A stretch of DNA of 15,823 nt, taken from the NCBI GenBank assembly GCA_946480485.1, contig CAMLJW010000073.1, forward strand, positions 1 to 15,823, in the 5' to 3' direction. Below, in pieces: positions 1 to 7,850 of the stretch (positions are counted from its first letter, which is position 1; every line of letters begins with the position of its first letter). The stretch is from an uncultured Streptomyces sp. (lineage in GTDB: Bacteria > Actinomycetota > Actinomycetes > Streptomycetales > Streptomycetaceae). A program made the translations under genes and the position numbers. The notes under the pieces were generated by a model. It did no database searches. It was not told the origin of the DNA and worked only from the letters and a program-made list of their open reading frames with translations.

Positions 1-586
1 GCCACCAGGTCTCGCCCTGCATGCGCAGCGCCTCGACCGCGGGGCGGGCGGCGGCCTCCGTGGCGGCGGCACATACGAGGCGGGCCGCGTCCGGCACGTT
101 CACCAGTGCCACCAGCAGGGCGAGACCGACGGCGCCGGGGGAGAACACCGTGGCGGCCAGCAGGATCAGCAGCAGCGACGGGACGGCGAGCAGCACGTCC
201 AAGGGACGCATCAGCACCTCCTCCAGCCAGCGGCGATGGGTGAGCGCGCCAGCCAGGCCGACGGGGAGCGCGACTAGATACGACAGGGCGGTGGCGGCGA
301 GGGCGGTCAGCACGACTGACCGGCCGCCGTGCAGCACTTGGTGCCATACGTCGCGGCCCACGAAGTCGGTGCCGAGCCAGTGGCCGTCGCCGAGGGTGAA
401 GGACGCAGTTCGAGGCCCTGGTTGTCCCACGAACAGTGGGCCGAGCAGGGCGAGTACGAGGGGTACGGCGACGACCGTCACGCCGAGCGCGAAGCGGCCC
501 GTGCGCGGCGCGGCCCCACCTTCTTTCGCATGGCCCGGTCGTTCGCGACGATGGGGTCGCGCGAGCGGGGCAGGGATGGGTTTCAT
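1..586 (-). CDS. ABC transporter permease, DppC/OppC type (partial, runs off the window)
   Basis: Inner-membrane permease of a peptide/nickel-type ABC importer, partner of the permease encoded at 1092-2045. The visible 195 residues start MKPIPAPLARPH, have a hydrophobic first segment (VTVVAVPLVLALLGPLFVG), then the family's periplasmic pattern LGTDFVGRDVWHQVLHGGR, followed by further membrane segments and the stretch DVLLAVPSLLLILLAAT typical of DppC/OppC. The coupling (EAA) loop is just beginning at the window edge. The ATG at 584-586 has no strong Shine-Dalgarno site, but overlaps a TGA in another frame (583-585), the same ATGA arrangement used elsewhere in this operon. An IS110 remnant lies directly upstream, so expression may be weakened. 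ATP-binding subunits would be expected beyond the window. Family call is firm; substrate is inferred from neighbours. Confidence 0.88.
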   Translation of the reverse strand, partial: MKPIPAPLARPHRRERPGHAKEGGAAPRTGRFALGVTVVAVPLVLALLGPLFVGQPGPRTASFTLGDGHWLGTDFVGRDVWHQVLHGGRSVVLTALAATALSYLVALPVGLAGALTHRRWLEEVLMRPLDVLLAVPSLLLILLAATVFSPGAVGLALLVALVNVPDAARLVCAAATEAAARPAVEALRMQGETWW

Positions 587-603
587 GCTGGCTGCCGTCC
601 ATG

Positions 604-1083
604 GCTCGGGTGGCTGATCCCCCGGCCCCGCCACTTCAGTTGAAGGCCCTGGAAGACGAGATCGACCAGCTGGTGGCCGCCCATCCTGACGGGGCCCTCA
701 TCCTCAGCCTGCCGGGAATGGGGGCCACCCTCACCGCGTAGTTCCTCGCGGCCGTCGGCAGCATCCACCGCTTTGCCAGCGGCGATTCCCTCGCTGCCGC
801 CAGCGGGCTGGCCCCGGTCCTGGGGAAGTCCGGCAAGATCCGCTACTCCAGGAGCGCGACCGGCGGCGACAAGGCCCTCAAACGGGTCTTCTACCAGTCG
901 GCCTTCTGCGCGATCAAGAACGATCCCGCCTCGCGGGTCTACTACGACCGCAAGCGAGGCGAAGGCAAACGGCACCGCCAGGCCGTGATCGCCCTGGCCC
1001 GACGACGCGTCAACGTCCTCTACGCGATCCTGCGCGACCGCCAGCCCTACCAGGGCCGGCCGCCCCTCCGTCTCGTGGCCTGA
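604..1083 (+). pseudogene. IS110-family transposase, C-terminal fragment with internal stop
   Basis: Plus-strand reading frame running LKALEDEIDQLVAAHPDGA, LSLPGMGATLTA, stop, FLAAVGSIHRFASGDSLAAA, SGLAPVLGKSGKIRYSRSATGGDKALKR, and ending RPPLRLVA at the TGA 1081-1083. This is the C-terminal (Transposase_20) half of IS110-family DEDD transposases, including the characteristic PGMG and SGLAP...SGK motifs and the catalytic-serine region. The N-terminal RuvC-like DEDD domain is missing, and a TAG at 739-741 stands where GAG (Glu) is expected. It is therefore inactive. It lies antisense to the permease operon that surrounds it. Confidence 0.88.
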
Positions 1084-1091
1084 CAGAAGCA
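604..1091 (+). mobile_element. Remnant of an IS110-family insertion sequence
   Basis: The stretch separating the two permease genes is filled almost entirely by the IS110 transposase fragment. Full IS110 elements are usually about 1.2-1.5 kb, so only the 3' third remains. IS110 elements typically lack terminal inverted repeats and make little or no target duplication, so the ends can only be approximated: the right end lies near 1084-1095 (where the permease B stop codon sits) and the left end near 600-640. No second copy or flanking repeat is visible in this window. Confidence 0.75.
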
Positions 1092-2045
1092 TTAGGCAGC
1101 CACCCCCGCCCGGGGTGCGAGACGGCGGGCGACGAGATCCGCGCCCAGGTTCAGTACGACGGTCAGGACGCCGAACACCACGGCGAGACCCTGCACCACC
1201 GGCACGTCGCGTTCGGCGACGGCGCCCAGCAGGACGGTGCCGAGACCCGGGATCACGTACAGCGCCTCCACGACGATGACGCCGCACAGCAACCAGTCGA
1301 TGGTGCGGGCGAGATGCTGCGCGGCGGGGGCGAGGGCGCCCGGTAGGGCGTGGGCGTAGCGGATGCGGGCACTGGAGACGCCGTAGCGGCGGGCCTGTGC
1401 CACGTAGGGGGAGGCGAGCGCATCGATCATGCCGGCCCGTACGAGGCGGGAGAGGGAGCAGACCGGGCGGGCCAGCAGGACCAGTACGGGCAGGACGAGC
1501 GCGGCCGGGTGGCCGAGCAGGTCGGTGCCGTAGCCGACGGCGGTCGGCGGCAGCCAACGCAGTCGGAGTGCGAGGACGGTCACCAGCAGCACTCCGAGGG
1601 CGAACTCGGGCACCGCGTACACGGCGAGCGTGACCGAGCTGATCAGCCGGTCGGTGAGGCGCCCTTCACGGCGGGCGGCGAGTACGCCGAGGCCGAAGCC
1701 GATCGGGACGAGCAGAGCCACGGCGAGCGTGGCCAGCAGGAGGGTCGGGCCGAAGCCGTCGGCGAGGTACTGGCCGACCGGGCGGCCTGAGGTCAGGGAG
1801 GTGCCGAGGTCGCCGTGGAGCAGGCCCGTCGCCCAGTCGGCGAGTCGCTCGTACGCTGGCCGGTCGAGGTGCATGGCCTCGCGGATGGCGGCGATGCGGG
1901 CGGGGTCGGGCTGGTCGCCGGCCAGGGCGACGGCGGCGTCGCCCGGCAACGCCTCGGTGAGCGCGAAGACCAGCAGCACGACGGCCACGGTCTGTACGGC
2001 GCCGAGGAGCAGCCGCCGGGCGACGAAGGAGCGCAGTCCGCTCAC
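1092..2045 (-). CDS. ABC transporter permease, DppB/OppB type
   Basis: A 317-residue inner-membrane permease of the peptide/nickel ABC importer family. It begins SGLRSFVARRLLLGAVQTVAVVLLVFALTEALPGDAA, the standard DppB opening with its first membrane helix. It carries the periplasmic GDLGTSLTSGRPV pattern, several more membrane helices, the coupling loop RYAHALPGALAPAAQHL that contacts the ATPase, and the late motif VIVVEALYVIPGLGTVLLGAV. The GTG start (2043-2045) overlaps the TGA of the binding-protein gene in a GTGA, showing translational coupling. Its TAA stop (1092-1094) is at the edge of the IS110 remnant, so the last few residues may be altered from the ancestral end. Length is normal for the family, so I expect it to be functional if permease C is made. 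Confidence 0.92.
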   Translation of the reverse strand: MSGLRSFVARRLLLGAVQTVAVVLLVFALTEALPGDAAVALAGDQPDPARIAAIREAMHLDRPAYERLADWATGLLHGDLGTSLTSGRPVGQYLADGFGPTLLLATLAVALLVPIGFGLGVLAARREGRLTDRLISSVTLAVYAVPEFALGVLLVTVLALRLRWLPPTAVGYGTDLLGHPAALVLPVLVLLARPVCSLSRLVRAGMIDALASPYVAQARRYGVSSARIRYAHALPGALAPAAQHLARTIDWLLCGVIVVEALYVIPGLGTVLLGAVAERDVPVVQGLAVVFGVLTVVLNLGADLVARRLAPRAGVAA

Positions 2046-3616
2046 GCGAGCCAGACCTTGTCGAAGCGGGCCCAGTCGAGCGAGTTGGCGGGCGCTTTGG
2101 TCTCAACGCCCTTCACCTTGCGGGCCGTGCCGAGGATCCAGTCGGCGAAGCCCCAGATGAGGAAGCCACCCTCGGCGTACAGGTGGCGCTGCATTGCCTG
2201 GTAGACGGCCGCCCGTTCGGTCTTGTCGCGGGTGGACTGCGCCTGCTGGTAGAGGGCGTCGAAGTCCTTGTGCTTCCACTGGGTGGCGTTCGTGGTGGAG
2301 TCGGTGAGGAGGCGCTGGGAGATGTGGGCCTCGATCGGCATGGCGCCGGAGCGGTAGCAGCACAGGGTGCCGTTGTCGAGGATGTCGGCCCAGTAGGAGT
2401 CCTTGCTGCCCATCTTCACGTCGATCGTGACGCCCGCCTTCGCCGCCTGGTCGCGAAAGATGCTGGCGGCCTCGGTGAATCCGGCGGCGACGGCCGAGGT
2501 GTCGAGGGTGACCTTCAGGTTCTCGGCGCCGGCCTGCTTGAGCAGGGCGCGGGCCTTGTCGAGGTCTTGTTCGCGCTGGGGGAGGCTGCCGGCGTAGTAC
2601 TCGTAGCCCTTGCCGAACAGGTCGTTGCCGACGACACCGGCACCGGACAGGGCGCCGTCGACGAGTTCCTTGCGGTCAGCGATCATGAAGAACGCCTCGC
2701 GTACGCGCTTGTCGTCGAAGGGGGCCCGGTCGGTCTTCATCGCGAAGCCCTGCATGGCGCTGTTGCGCAGCCGCACGATCTCGATCTGTCCCTTGCTCTC
2801 GTGGGCGCGGGCGGTGGTGGGGTTGAGTTCGTGGGCGTACTCGACCTGTCCGCCGAGGAGGGCGTTGACGCGGGCGGACTCCTCGTTGGCGACGACGAAT
2901 TCGAGCTCGTCGAGGTGCGGGGCGCCCTCCCAGTAGTCGTCGTAGCGGCGGAAGACGGCCGCGCGGCCGGGGGCGAAGGAGGCGAAGCGGAAGGGGCCGG
3001 AGCCGATCGGCTTCTTGTCGAAGTCGGAGGCGTTCTCCGGGACGATGTACGCGCCGAACGCGGCCAGGATGTTGGGGAATTCGGCCGTAGGACGCTTGAG
3101 GACGAACTCGATCGCGCGCTCGCCGTTGGCGCGGCTGGCGGCGAGGTCGATGGGGTCCAGGGATGCCTTGGCGCGGAATGCCTGCTTTGGGTCGGCGATG
3201 CGGCGGTAGCTGTAGAGGACGTCCGCGGCAGTGACCGGCCTTCCGTTGTGGAAGGTCGCCTTGCGCAGGGTGACCTGCCAGCGGTCCAGGGTCTTGTTCG
3301 CCTCCCACTTCTCGGCGAGGCGGGGCTGGGCGGAGAGGTCGGCGCCGTAGTCGGCGAGCTTGTCGAAGAGTGCCTTGGCGCGGGCGGCGTCGGCGAAGAG
3401 GTTGGCCAGGTGCGGGTCGAGGGTCTCGCTGGCGCCGCCGCCGGCGAAGGCGGCGCGCAGCCGCCCGCCTCGCTTCGGAGTGCTGTCGCCCTTGGCGTCG
3501 GAGCCCTCGCTGCCGGAGCCGCCGCATCCGGTGAGGGCGAGCGCGCCGAGTGAGGCGGCGCCCGTGGCGGCGAGGAAGCCGCGGCGGCGCAGGCCGGGGA
3601 AGCGTTCGTCGTGCAT
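2042..3616 (-). CDS. ABC transporter solute-binding lipoprotein, SBP family 5 (peptide/nickel/metallophore type)
   Basis: A 524-residue extracytoplasmic binding protein. The N-terminus MHDERFPGLRRRGFLAATGA is a twin-arginine signal, and LALTGC is a lipobox with the lipidated Cys at residue 31, so the mature protein is anchored outside the membrane. The body has family-5 landmarks: LDPHLANLFADAARAKALFDKL, FHNGRPVTAADVLYSYRRI, the IGSGPFRFASF motif and a C-terminal KTERAAVYQAMQRHL pattern. Family members bind di/oligopeptides, nickel or metallophore complexes such as CntA-staphylopine. The ATG at 3614-3616 is chosen because a twin-arginine signal follows it and AAGGAA precedes it. It lies 32 bases after the methyltransferase gene and overlaps permease B. 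The context points to recapture of the operon's own product or its metal complex; that is inference. Confidence 0.92.
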   Translation of the reverse strand: MHDERFPGLRRRGFLAATGAASLGALALTGCGGSGSEGSDAKGDSTPKRGGRLRAAFAGGGASETLDPHLANLFADAARAKALFDKLADYGADLSAQPRLAEKWEANKTLDRWQVTLRKATFHNGRPVTAADVLYSYRRIADPKQAFRAKASLDPIDLAASRANGERAIEFVLKRPTAEFPNILAAFGAYIVPENASDFDKKPIGSGPFRFASFAPGRAAVFRRYDDYWEGAPHLDELEFVVANEESARVNALLGGQVEYAHELNPTTARAHESKGQIEIVRLRNSAMQGFAMKTDRAPFDDKRVREAFFMIADRKELVDGALSGAGVVGNDLFGKGYEYYAGSLPQREQDLDKARALLKQAGAENLKVTLDTSAVAAGFTEAASIFRDQAAKAGVTIDVKMGSKDSYWADILDNGTLCCYRSGAMPIEAHISQRLLTDSTTNATQWKHKDFDALYQQAQSTRDKTERAAVYQAMQRHLYAEGGFLIWGFADWILGTARKVKGVETKAPANSLDWARFDKVWLA

Positions 3617-3648
3617 GGGATTCCTTGGGGTGTGGTGTGGACGAAGGG

Positions 3649-4452
3649 TCAGTGGGGGGTGGTGAGACGTGCGACGACGTGCAGCCGGTCCGCGTCCGTC
3701 CTGTCGCCGGGCAACTGGCCTTCCTGCCAGAGCGGCTCGGTGCGCGGGCCGGGCCCGTCGTGGAGTTCGAGGACCTCGAAGCCGTGCGCGACCAGCAGGT
3801 GGCGCAGCTCCTGCGGGAACAGCAGCCGCCAGGCGGAGCGCTGCTCGACCGGCTCCGACCCGTCGTCCGCGCTCCACATGCGCGTACGGCGCAGGAGTTG
3901 GGCCGTACGGTCCACGGTGAGCGTGGTGGTCGACTGGTAGGCGGTGCCCTGCCAGGTGAAGGAATGGACGGTGGGCGTATCGAGCAGGTCGGCGCGGCCC
4001 AGGAAGTACGCGCCGTTGCGCATCTCCGCGACCAGCAGACCGTCGGGGGGCAGGGCGCGGCGGCAGGAGGAGAGGAATGCGTCGAGTTGGTCGTTGGTGT
4101 GGCAGTACAGCAGGGCGCTGTCCAGGCACACGACGGCGTCGAAGACGCCTCGGCCCAGGTCGGAGCCGTGCAGGTCGGCGTGGATGTACTCGGGTCCGGG
4201 GTGGTGGATGCGGGCGTGGGCGAGCATCGCCTCGGAGAGGTCGGCACCGGTGACCACGCGGCCGGCGCGGTGGAGGTGGGCGGTGTCCCGGCCGGTGCCG
4301 CAGCCCATGTCGAGGACACGCGGTCCCGCGCCATGCCGTCGCAGGCAGTCCTCCGTCCAGCGCCCGGCCAGCCGGCCAGGGTCGGGGAAGCGGGCCTCGT
4401 ACAGGGAGGGGTTGTCGGTGAGCAGGTTGTGCGCAGCGGTCGTAGGAGTCAT
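3649..4452 (-). CDS. Class I SAM-dependent methyltransferase
   Basis: A 267-residue cytosolic methyltransferase. Motif I is VLDMGCGTGRDTAHL (residues about 46-60), followed by the acidic SAM-ribose position in TGADLSEAML and motif IV-like FDAVVCLDSALLY. This is the small-molecule/UbiE-like class I fold. The ATG at 4450-4452 is preceded by AGGAAGGAC, a good ribosome site. An in-frame ATG four codons earlier (4462-4464) would overlap the exporter stop as ATGA but has no ribosome site of its own, so I take the later start. It sits between an exporter and the importer in an operon of amino-acid-type biosynthetic enzymes, so N- or O-methylation of the pathway product is the likely role. The exact substrate cannot be read from the sequence. 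Confidence 0.88.
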   Translation of the reverse strand: MTPTTAAHNLLTDNPSLYEARFPDPGRLAGRWTEDCLRRHGAGPRVLDMGCGTGRDTAHLHRAGRVVTGADLSEAMLAHARIHHPGPEYIHADLHGSDLGRGVFDAVVCLDSALLYCHTNDQLDAFLSSCRRALPPDGLLVAEMRNGAYFLGRADLLDTPTVHSFTWQGTAYQSTTTLTVDRTAQLLRRTRMWSADDGSEPVEQRSAWRLLFPQELRHLLVAHGFEVLELHDGPGPRTEPLWQEGQLPGDRTDADRLHVVARLTTPH

Positions 4453-4460
4453 GTCCTTCC

Positions 4461-5723
4461 TCATACCGTCGCGGGTACGGTGGCCTTCGACGGCGTCGGC
4501 AGCGACCCAAGCCGGTGCAGCCAGGCCACCCCCAGCGCGGAGGCGAGCCCGAACAGGGCGCAGCACGCCCACGGCAGCCAGCGGGCGTCGCCCTTCTCCC
4601 CGGTGTCCATGGCCCAGCCGACGACGGTGTTGCCGACGGCGGCGGCGATGCCGGAGACCACGTAGAAGATGCCGAAGTAGGTGCCGGTCAGCTCGGGCCG
4701 GCCGAAGCCGGGAATCAGCTCCATCACGAACGGCTGGGCGATCATCACCCCGAGGTAGAGCAGCAGGGCGCCGATCAGCACGGGCAGGGCGCGCAGCGCC
4801 GCGTCGGCCGCGCCGTCCGGGCTGCCGGAGCCGACCGCCACCACGGCGGGCGGCAGGAACGCCAGCGCCATGAGACCCAGGCCCGTCGCGATCCAACGAG
4901 CCCGGTCCCCCCTTTCCTTGAGGGCACGGGTGATGCGCAGTTGCAGCGCCAGGTTGGCGAGGGTGCCGACGACGAAGACGAGTCCGGCGGCGCCGTCCCA
5001 GCCGGTGGCCTGCCGGGCTCCGTCGGGCAGCAGCAGATACAGCTGGTTCTCCAGGGTGAACATGCCGACCATGGCGAGCGCGAAGGCGAGGAAGGCACGG
5101 TTGCCCAGGACCTCACGCCAGTCCGCGAGCACCCTGCGCCTGCTCGGCTCGACCTCCCGGGCCGGCAGCACCAGGGCCTGCGCGACGGTGAGGACCGCGA
5201 AGATCCCGGCGGCGGTCAGCGCGGACGTACGGAAGTCCACGAGCAGCAGCGCACCGCCCAGCAGCGGGCCGATCAGGGCGCCGGTGGTGGCGCACACGTT
5301 GAACAGGGCGAACGCCTCAGCCTTGCGCTCGGCCGACTCCTGGGCGATGTAGGTGCGCACGGCGGGGTTGAACAGCGCTCCGGCGAGTCCGCTGAGCACG
5401 GACGCGGCGAGCAGCACGGCCAGGTCGTCGCCGAGCGCGAACAGCGCGAACCCGAGGGTGCGCAGGGCGCAGCCGGCGATGATGACGCCGCGCGCGCCGA
5501 GCCGGTCGGAGGCGGAGCCGCCGATGATGAACAGCCCCTGCTGGCTGAGGTTGCGCACGCCCAGGACGATGCCGACGACGGCCGCCGACATGCCCAGGTT
5601 CTCGCCGAGATGGGTGGCGAGGTAGGGGATGAGGAGGTAGAAACCGGTGTTGACGCCGAGCTGGTTGACCAGCAGGAGCTGGACCGCGGGCGGGAAACGG
5701 CGCATCTCACGCCACACCTTCAT
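4461..5723 (-). CDS. MFS transporter, drug/metabolite exporter type
   Basis: A 420-residue integral membrane protein with about twelve hydrophobic helices in two halves. The first inter-helix loop, GGSASDRLGARGVIIAG, is the conserved MFS signature between helices 2 and 3, and NPAVRTYIAQESAERKAEAF follows helix 4, as in MdtH/DHA1-type exporters. The ATG at 5721-5723 is preceded by GGAGGTGGAGGCAG, a strong ribosome site, and overlaps the end of the epimerase gene by 17 bases. The longer open frame upstream is rejected because it is non-hydrophobic and lies inside the epimerase gene. Lying among biosynthetic genes and ahead of a binding-protein importer, it most likely exports the pathway product, as CntE does for staphylopine; this role is inferred. 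Confidence 0.9.
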   Translation of the reverse strand: MKVWREMRRFPPAVQLLLVNQLGVNTGFYLLIPYLATHLGENLGMSAAVVGIVLGVRNLSQQGLFIIGGSASDRLGARGVIIAGCALRTLGFALFALGDDLAVLLAASVLSGLAGALFNPAVRTYIAQESAERKAEAFALFNVCATTGALIGPLLGGALLLVDFRTSALTAAGIFAVLTVAQALVLPAREVEPSRRRVLADWREVLGNRAFLAFALAMVGMFTLENQLYLLLPDGARQATGWDGAAGLVFVVGTLANLALQLRITRALKERGDRARWIATGLGLMALAFLPPAVVAVGSGSPDGAADAALRALPVLIGALLLYLGVMIAQPFVMELIPGFGRPELTGTYFGIFYVVSGIAAAVGNTVVGWAMDTGEKGDARWLPWACCALFGLASALGVAWLHRLGSLPTPSKATVPATV

Positions 5724-6765
5724 CTGCCTCCACCTCCTGAACTCCCAAACCAGGAAGGTCACTTGCGCGAACGACGCCGTCCTCGCCGCCGATGCCGGTC
5801 CACGGGTCGTGGGCGAGCAGCAGGTGTCCGTCGAGGTCTGCCCAGCGGGCCCGGTCGACGACATGGACGGCGGGCGCGAGGCCGAGGCTGCTGGCGGTCA
5901 GACAGCCCAGCATCAGCTCCGTGCCACTGCCGTCGATCGCCTCGGCGATGCTCAGGGCCGCCTGCACCCCGCCGCACTTGGCGAGCTTGACGTTGACGCC
6001 CTGGACGCGACCGGCCAATCGGCGCACGTCCGCCAGGCCGACGGCGTCCTCGTCGGCGATGACCGGCAGCGGTGAGCGTTCGGCCAGCGCACCCAGTGCC
6101 TCCGGGTCCCCGGGCGCGAGGGGCTGCTCGACGGCCTCGACGCCGAGATCGGCGAACCGGTCCAGCAGCGCCTCGGCCTGCGCCACCGTCCAGGCGCCGT
6201 TGGGGTCGAGTAGCAGCCGGGCCCGGGGCGCGGATTCGCGGATGACGCGGACGCGCTCCACGTCGTTCTCCGGATCGAGGGATCCTGCCTTGACCTTGAT
6301 CACCTCGAAGCCGTTCTCTGCGAGAGAGCGGGCCTGTGCCGCCGCGTGGGCGAGGGAGGTGATGCCGATGGTGCGGGCGGTGGCCGCGACCGGAGGTGCG
6401 GCGGCACCGAGAAGTCGGTGTACCGGGTTGCCCGCGCGCCTGCCGGCGAGGTCGAGCAGCGCGGCCTCAGTGGCTGCGGTCACGGCCGGGGGAGTGCCGC
6501 CGCCGGCCAACTCTCCTGCCCGCAGGGCCTCCAAGGCGCTCTCGGGGTCGGAAAACCGGGCGAGGTCCGTACCGACGGAGGCGAGGAGACGTTCAAGGGT
6601 CTCGGTGTCGAGCCCGTAGTAGACGCTGGTAACGGCCTCGCCGTGGCCGGTGACACCATCGTGTTCGACGGTCAGCCACACGGCGTCGCGGGCGGTCATG
6701 GTGGAGCGGGAGATGCGCAGCGGCTCGGTAAGTGCGAGACGTACGGTGCGCAGGCTGGCCTTCAC
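5707..6765 (-). CDS. Enolase-superfamily dipeptide epimerase (L-Ala-D/L-Glu epimerase type)
   Basis: A 352-residue metal-dependent enzyme of the muconate-lactonizing-enzyme subgroup, which inverts an alpha-carbon through a two-base mechanism. Visible catalytic residues are the KxK pair in VIKVKAG (K157, K159), Mg ligands D187 (LLLDPNGAW), E213 (VEQPLAP) and D238 region (VIADED), and the opposing lysine K260 in VNVKLAKCGG. The C-terminal WADLDG (D310/D312) matches the DxD motif that binds the dipeptide amino group in Ala-Glu-type epimerases. The start is GTG at 6763-6765 with AAAGGA upstream, 11 bases after the PLP-enzyme gene. A dipeptide epimerase beside an ATP-grasp ligase suggests that the operon makes a dipeptide-like product with one D residue. 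Specificity among dipeptides is not determinable by eye. Confidence 0.88.
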   Translation of the reverse strand: MKASLRTVRLALTEPLRISRSTMTARDAVWLTVEHDGVTGHGEAVTSVYYGLDTETLERLLASVGTDLARFSDPESALEALRAGELAGGGTPPAVTAATEAALLDLAGRRAGNPVHRLLGAAAPPVAATARTIGITSLAHAAAQARSLAENGFEVIKVKAGSLDPENDVERVRVIRESAPRARLLLDPNGAWTVAQAEALLDRFADLGVEAVEQPLAPGDPEALGALAERSPLPVIADEDAVGLADVRRLAGRVQGVNVKLAKCGGVQAALSIAEAIDGSGTELMLGCLTASSLGLAPAVHVVDRARWADLDGHLLLAHDPWTGIGGEDGVVRASDLPGLGVQEVEADEGVA

Positions 6766-6776
6766 GGGGTCCTTTC

Positions 6777-7850
6777 TCAATGGGGGACGGCCTTCAGCGG
6801 GTCGGAGACACGGGTGCAGCGCACCCAGCTGGTGGCCTCGGCCGCGCTGAGGTGCGGGATCTCGACGGGGCGGGTGGCCGCCGTGGCGGGGTCGAGACCG
6901 TGGGCCGTGGCGAAGTCGTCGTCGTAGACGGTGCCGAGGTAGCGGTGCGGGCCGTCGGGGAAGACGGTGGCGACGACCGCGCCGGGGTTCACGCGGGCGG
7001 CCCAGGCGGCGACGCGGGCGGCGGCGCCCGTGCTCCAGCCGCCGCTGACGAAGCTGCCGCGGGCCAGTCGGCGGCAGCTGTCCACGGCCTCGGCCGGGCC
7101 GACCCAGTGGACCTCGTCGAACGCGTCGTAGGCGACGTTGCGCGGGTGGATGCTGCTGCCCAGGCCGCGCATCAGCCTCGGCCGGGCGGGCTGGCCGAAA
7201 ATGGTGGAGCCGGTCGAGTCGACGCCGATCAGCCGCAGCGCGGGCCAGCGCCGCCGCAACGGGCCGATGATTCCCGCGCTGTGGCCGCCGGTGCCCACGC
7301 TGCACACCAGGACGTCCAGGTGGTCGATCTGGGCGATGAGTTCGGCGGCGAGGGAGGCATAACCGGCGCTGTTGTCGGGGTTGTTGTACTGGTCCGGCCA
7401 GTACGCGCCCGGCAGGACGGCCAGCAGCTCCTGTAGCCGGGCGAGCCGCGCGGCCTGCCAGCCGCCCCGGGCCGCCGGGCGGTCCACGATCTCCAGCCGC
7501 ACCCCATGTGCACGGAGCAACTGCCGCATGGACGGCTCCAGTTCGCTGTCACCGACCAGGACGACGGGATGGCCGAGGGCCTGTCCCGCGAAGGCGAGCC
7601 CGATGCCGAGCGTGCCGGAGGTGGACTCCACCACCGGTGCGCCGGGCCGCAGTTCGCCACGTTCACGGGCGCCGAGCAGCATCGACACGGCGGCCCGCGC
7701 CTTCATACCGCCCGCTGCGAGCCCTTCGAGCTTGGCCCAGAAACCGGCGTGCGGGCCGGGCAGGTCGGCGGTGACGCGGACCAGGGGCGTGCGGCCGAGC
7801 AGAGCGAGAAGTTCCGGGCGGGCGAGGGGACGTACGGCCGTCGTGGTCAT
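6777..7850 (-). CDS. PLP-dependent enzyme, cysteine synthase/SbnA-like fold type II
   Basis: A 357-residue fold-type II PLP enzyme. The cofactor lysine is probably K50 in GGMKAR, where ordinary cysteine synthases read SVKDR. The substrate loop is ESTSGTLGIGLA (residues 75-86) instead of TSGNTG, and the phosphate-binding loop is GTGGHSAG (186-193). The late FPDGPHRYLGTVYDDD resembles SbnA-type proteins, which do beta-replacement on O-phosphoserine during 2,3-diaminopropionate synthesis. The altered loops suggest a substrate other than that of CysK. The ATG at 7848-7850 overlaps the previous gene's stop (ATGA), with GGAGGGCGG as ribosome site. Likely role: making a non-proteinogenic amino acid building block for the ligase. 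It could alternatively be a divergent cysteine synthase, but the context argues against housekeeping. Confidence 0.85.
   Translation of the reverse strand: MTTTAVRPLARPELLALLGRTPLVRVTADLPGPHAGFWAKLEGLAAGGMKARAAVSMLLGARERGELRPGAPVVESTSGTLGIGLAFAGQALGHPVVLVGDSELEPSMRQLLRAHGVRLEIVDRPAARGGWQAARLARLQELLAVLPGAYWPDQYNNPDNSAGYASLAAELIAQIDHLDVLVCSVGTGGHSAGIIGPLRRRWPALRLIGVDSTGSTIFGQPARPRLMRGLGSSIHPRNVAYDAFDEVHWVGPAEAVDSCRRLARGSFVSGGWSTGAAARVAAWAARVNPGAVVATVFPDGPHRYLGTVYDDDFATAHGLDPATAATRPVEIPHLSAAEATSWVRCTRVSDPLKAVPH

Noticed and set aside
583..1557. Minus-strand open frame of 324 codons across the IS remnant and permease B
   Set aside because: Low-complexity Arg/Pro-rich product in its first part, overlapping the permease gene and the antisense of the transposase; a shadow of high-GC coding DNA. 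Only its stop at 583-585 is of interest as a possible relic junction.
2183..3553. Plus-strand open frame of 456 codons
   Set aside because: Lies antisense to the binding-protein gene, product is a Gly/Val/Glu-rich mirror of it with no domain.
2676..4334. Minus-strand open frame of 552 codons
   Set aside because: Off-frame over the binding-protein and methyltransferase genes; Arg/Pro/Ser-rich with no motifs.
4453..4464. Methyltransferase start at the earlier ATG
   Set aside because: Would give an ATGA overlap but lacks a ribosome site, whereas the later ATG has AGGA at ideal spacing. The four-residue difference does not change the call.
4515..5990. Plus-strand open frame of 491 codons
   Set aside because: Antisense to the MFS gene; Gly/Gln/Glu-rich product without hydrophobic or domain pattern.
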